Source of the DNA: an uncultured Collinsella sp.
Lineage (GTDB): Bacteria; Actinomycetota; Coriobacteriia; Coriobacteriales; Coriobacteriaceae
Reading direction: 5' to 3'
Assembly (NCBI GenBank): GCA_902494545.1
Contig: CABUTP010000049.1
Location: forward strand, 1 to 8,837
DNA: 8,837 nucleotides
The position numbers and the translations under genes were made by a program. Shown here one piece after another: positions 6,385-8,837 of this stretch. Each line of letters begins with the position of its first letter. Position 1 is the first letter of the stretch. The notes below the pieces were generated by a model that saw nothing but the letters and a program-made list of their open reading frames with translations, had not been told where the DNA came from and did not search any database.

Positions 6385-7143
6385 CTAGTCCGTAGCACCG
6401 CTTTCGGTTCCACACGACGGCGAAGGCGCCTCGACCACATGGTGATATCGATCGATATAGATGGCGCGGGCACCCAGGCGTCGCACCAAATCCTGGTGAT
6501 GTGTGCTCATCAAGACCGTCTTACCCGCCGCTACGTAGGCCAGCAAGAAGTTGACCACGATGTCGCAAGAGTCCTCGTCAAGTCCATTGGTAGGCTCGTC
6601 GAGAACCAGGATATCGGGGTTCATCGACACGACGGCAGCCAGCGCAACGCGCTTCTTTTGCCCGCCCGAGAGCTGATAGGGAGAGGCGTCGGCAAGGTCG
6701 GCAACCTGGAACAGCCCCATGGCATCGCGCACGCGACGCTCGAGCTCGTCTGCCGGCAGCCCCATCTGCGCGGGACCAAAAGCAACTTCCTCGCCAACCG
6801 TAGCGCAAAACAGCTGGGCGTCGGCATTCTGGAACACAAAGCCCACGCGCTGATGAAAATGCTGAGCGGCCGCGGAATCCTTTAGAAACGCCGCATCGAT
6901 CACGTGCCCGTCGAACAGGTATGCCCCTGCGTCTGCGAGTTCAAGGCCGTTAATAAGGCGCATAATCGTCGTCTTACCGCAGCCGTTGGGGCCGAGCAGC
7001 GCAACGAGCTCCCCGCGATCGACCTGCAACGACACACCATCGACAACCGTATGCCCCGCATAGGAGAACACCACGTCGCGCAGCTCGATGAGCGGCGTGG
7101 CCTCGACGCCAGCAGCACCGTTCGTGCCCGCCGCACTATTCAT
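6385..7143 (-). CDS. cbiO: Energy-coupling factor transporter ATP-binding protein (nickel/cobalt type)
   Basis: This cytosolic ATPase subunit powers the CbiMQO metal importer. From ATG 7143 the product has 252 residues with all ABC motifs: Walker A GPNGCGKTT (51-59), the Q-loop in FVFQNADAQLF (Q105), signature LSGGQ (158-162), Walker B DILVLDEP (177-184) with catalytic E183, D-loop GLD (187-189), and switch His H215 in MSTHH. The FQNxDxQLF form of the Q-loop is typical of ECF ATPases. Conserved sequence begins at LIELRDVVFSYAG, so the start is uncertain. TTG 7155 has a better-spaced AAGGG, and ATG 7179 would lie 22 bases after the cbiQ stop. The reading frame stays open to 7305, but that extension reads into cbiQ and looks non-coding. 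It is the third gene of the operon after cbiM and cbiQ, in the same orientation. Confidence 0.92.
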   Translation of the reverse strand: MNSAAGTNGAAGVEATPLIELRDVVFSYAGHTVVDGVSLQVDRGELVALLGPNGCGKTTIMRLINGLELADAGAYLFDGHVIDAAFLKDSAAAQHFHQRVGFVFQNADAQLFCATVGEEVAFGPAQMGLPADELERRVRDAMGLFQVADLADASPYQLSGGQKKRVALAAVVSMNPDILVLDEPTNGLDEDSCDIVVNFLLAYVAAGKTVLMSTHHQDLVRRLGARAIYIDRYHHVVEAPSPSCGTESGATD

Positions 7144-7201
7144 ATCGATCGTCAAAACGTCGCCCTTCCCTATTTGCATCCCCAGCCGGAACCAGCAGCG
7201 C

Positions 7202-8044
7202 CTACAGCACGGCGCACAACACTGCCAGCAGCGCCACGCCGGCCGTATAGACCGCATCGCGCCAGCCAAACCCGGCGCGCGCGGGCGCCGGATACGCACC
7301 GGCAAAGCCGCGGCAAAGCATGGCCTCGTCCATCGCGCGGCTGCATTCCATCGCCTTGATAAAGGTCATGCCCATGATACCCGCCAGCGAGTCGGTACGC
7401 GAAAATCCCTCAGGCGCACGGCCAACGCTGCGCAGCATGACCGATTCACACAGATTGTGCGCCGTGCGACCCAGCACCTCGATATGCTTGAGCGCCATAT
7501 CAAACGTAAAGATAACTTCGTCGGGTAGATGCAGCATCTTGAGCGCCGCCGACATGCGGCTCCACGTGATGGTCCACGAAACGCCCAGCACCAGCGACAC
7601 ATTAATGAAGGTCTTGAGCGCAATCTTGAGCATGGCGCCCGCGGCAGAAGCGTCCAGCAGCAAGGCGGGCAGCGCCAGAACCATCGCGAGCCCCGCAGCG
7701 CCAAGCGCCGGCACAAAGGTTGCCCGCAGCCCGCGTACGGGACGCACGGCAACGAGCACCAGCGCGATAGCCGCCATCAACATGAGGTACAACGGGCTCT
7801 GCGTCAGACACACGCACAGGACGCAAACGAACATCCCCACCAGGCGCACCGGAGCCGAAACGCAAGAAAGGGCGCGGTCGACCATCGACCCGCCCTCGTG
7901 CACGCCTCCACCCAGGCGAACCCGCTCAAGCAGGCTCGCCAGGTGCAGGACATTCTTTTGCATCACGCGATGCCGAGCCCCCGCGGGCTCGTAACGCTGC
8001 TCGGCCGCAAGCCAGCTAGGCAGCTCGGCTCTTGCCATGAGCAC
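7202..8044 (-). CDS. cbiQ: Energy-coupling factor transporter transmembrane protein CbiQ
   Basis: T-component of the metal ECF importer: it sits in the membrane and couples the CbiO ATPase to CbiM. The product has 280 residues. Hydrophobic segments are at about 64-100 (probably two helices), 107-130, 136-160 and 265-280. The diagnostic ATPase-contact motif SRAMDEAMLCRGF is at 235-247, and LPDEVIFTFDMALKHIEVL (172-190) is typical of the family. The first codon is GTG 8044, with AAGGA five bases upstream. ATG 8038, two codons later, would have an 11-base spacing. The start lies inside the end of cbiM (29-base overlap), suggesting translational coupling. The cytosolic N-terminal part (about 60 residues) is hydrophilic. 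Confidence 0.9.
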   Translation of the reverse strand: MLMARAELPSWLAAEQRYEPAGARHRVMQKNVLHLASLLERVRLGGGVHEGGSMVDRALSCVSAPVRLVGMFVCVLCVCLTQSPLYLMLMAAIALVLVAVRPVRGLRATFVPALGAAGLAMVLALPALLLDASAAGAMLKIALKTFINVSLVLGVSWTITWSRMSAALKMLHLPDEVIFTFDMALKHIEVLGRTAHNLCESVMLRSVGRAPEGFSRTDSLAGIMGMTFIKAMECSRAMDEAMLCRGFAGAYPAPARAGFGWRDAVYTAGVALLAVLCAVL

Positions 8045-8837
8045 CGCTTTCCTTGACCGTCAACGAGACCAGACGGAATGCGATGGTGAGCACCGCCACG
8101 CCAATCACGCCCGAAAGAATATACATCGCGGCCTGGCCGGCAAAGCCAAGACCCTGCTCCTCGGAATAGGCCTGCAGATAATCGCCCGTGGGCAGAGCGT
8201 CGGCAAAGGTCGGGGTATCGAGTCCGACCGAGGTCTGCAGGCTGTCGTCACCAGCCTCCTGAACGGCGGTCGCGGCGCCCTCGGCATCCCACTCACCCCA
8301 GGCGTCACCCGTGGCCAGCAGGCCCAGCGGCGTGGCCACGACAAGCACGGCAACCAGGATAAGCGTGGGGACCAGCGAGGTCTTCTTGACAGCAGCGCCC
8401 TCGGCAGCAAGCTGGCCATCGACGGCCTCGGGCCCGACGATAACGCCCGGCGCCGTCTTCTTGATAAAGCCGTAAATCGCGGCCGTCGCCACGCCCTCGA
8501 CCACGCCGGCAACCAACATATGCGGAATCATCATGGCCGGAATGGCAATGGACAGCGGGAAGGGGCAGTACAGCGGAGCGCCCGAGGCATTCGTGAAGAG
8601 CATCGGCTGAATACCAAACTCGATTGCCGCGCACAGGGCCGCCAGGCACAGGCCGACCCAGCCGCTCACGATGGCAGAAACCGAGGTGCCCCAGCTCTTG
8701 TCGTGCAGACGGCTGTTGAGCGCACGGAACACGATAGAAGCGGCAAACGGCAGCACGAAGGCCATGTTAAAGCAGTTGGCCCCAAAGGACAGGACGCCGC
8801 CGTCGCCAAACAGTAGCGCCTGCAGCGCCAGAGCAAC
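8016..8837 (-). CDS. cbiM: Energy-coupling factor transporter substrate-capture protein CbiM; N-terminus cut by window edge
   Basis: Integral membrane S-component that binds Ni2+ or Co2+. The window holds the last 273 residues; the N-terminal segment with the metal-binding MHIPDG start is missing. Visible residues begin VALALQALLFGDGG and continue into the hallmark GANCFNMA motif. Next come IPHMLVAGVVEG, with the conserved His and Glu (about residues 106 and 114 of the visible part), and several hydrophobic helices. The C-terminal region carries TPLGLLATGDAWGEWD, an extracytoplasmic stretch of about 60 residues with PTGDY, and a last helix. This is the CbiN/PDGLE-like extension that many Gram-positive CbiM proteins carry instead of a separate cbiN, and no cbiN lies between cbiM and cbiQ here. 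The usual FGHGG is FGDGG. Metal specificity cannot be told from this part. Confidence 0.9.
   Translation of the reverse strand, partial: VALALQALLFGDGGVLSFGANCFNMAFVLPFAASIVFRALNSRLHDKSWGTSVSAIVSGWVGLCLAALCAAIEFGIQPMLFTNASGAPLYCPFPLSIAIPAMMIPHMLVAGVVEGVATAAIYGFIKKTAPGVIVGPEAVDGQLAAEGAAVKKTSLVPTLILVAVLVVATPLGLLATGDAWGEWDAEGAATAVQEAGDDSLQTSVGLDTPTFADALPTGDYLQAYSEEQGLGFAGQAAMYILSGVIGVAVLTIAFRLVSLTVKESGAHGKSRAA

Noticed and set aside
7144..7305. N-terminal extension of cbiO to 7305
   Set aside because: It would overlap cbiQ by about 100 bases and the added residues are Arg/Cys/Trp-rich, typical of out-of-frame reading.
8037..8816. 259-residue plus-strand frame over cbiM
   Set aside because: It is Arg/Gly/His-rich with no domain. 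The opposite strand holds the conserved CbiM motifs.
1..8837. CRISPR arrays, tRNA or rRNA genes, transposases
   Set aside because: None seen: no regularly spaced repeats, no tRNA-like cloverleaf or CCA end, and no transposase or recombinase motif in any plausible frame.

Overview
The window looks like a chromosomal segment from a high-GC anaerobic actinobacterium of the Coriobacteriia, most likely Collinsella or a close relative. This is inferred from the GC-rich codon usage, the style of the pyruvate kinase and CbiMQO proteins, and a hypothetical protein that I recall as a recurrent Coriobacteria family. No rRNA or other marker gene is present, so the assignment is not proven.

Layout from left to right. 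(1) Positions 1-2066, minus strand: a large Ca2+-type P-type ATPase whose C-terminus runs off the left edge. (2) Positions 2067-2507: a 441-base divergent intergenic region. Next to the ATPase it encodes an RNA leader that can fold so that its Shine-Dalgarno is completely paired. Next to pyk it is AT-rich, with a TATAAT promoter box. (3) Positions 2508-3968, plus strand: pyruvate kinase, followed by a textbook intrinsic terminator. (4) Positions 3969-4386: about 418 bases without a gene, holding the terminator, an 18-bp near-palindrome and a 130-bp element with perfect 21-bp inverted arms around a promoter-like sequence. (5) Positions 4387-5460, plus strand: a hypothetical protein combining an AbiEi-like region with a DUF559/Vsr-like nuclease-fold domain. 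(6) Positions 5457-6305, minus strand: a zinc-dependent phospholipase C-like protein, tail to tail with the previous gene and sharing its CTAG stop. (7) Positions 6385-8837, minus strand: a cbiM-cbiQ-cbiO operon for an energy-coupling-factor Ni2+/Co2+ importer, with cbiM cut by the right edge.

The three transporter genes work together: CbiM is the substrate-capturing membrane protein, CbiQ the transmembrane coupling subunit and CbiO the ATPase. Cobalt uptake would fit corrinoid synthesis and nickel uptake would fit Ni enzymes; nothing here tells which. The ATPase and pyk are ordinary housekeeping genes.

The two most interesting signals lie outside the coding regions. One is the ATPase leader, with a Shine-Dalgarno-sequestering stem and a 7-base loop-loop complementarity. 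The other is the promoter framed by long inverted repeats just upstream of the AbiEi/nuclease-like gene. It could be an invertible promoter, an operator pair for an AbiEi-type regulator, or a small mobile palindromic element.
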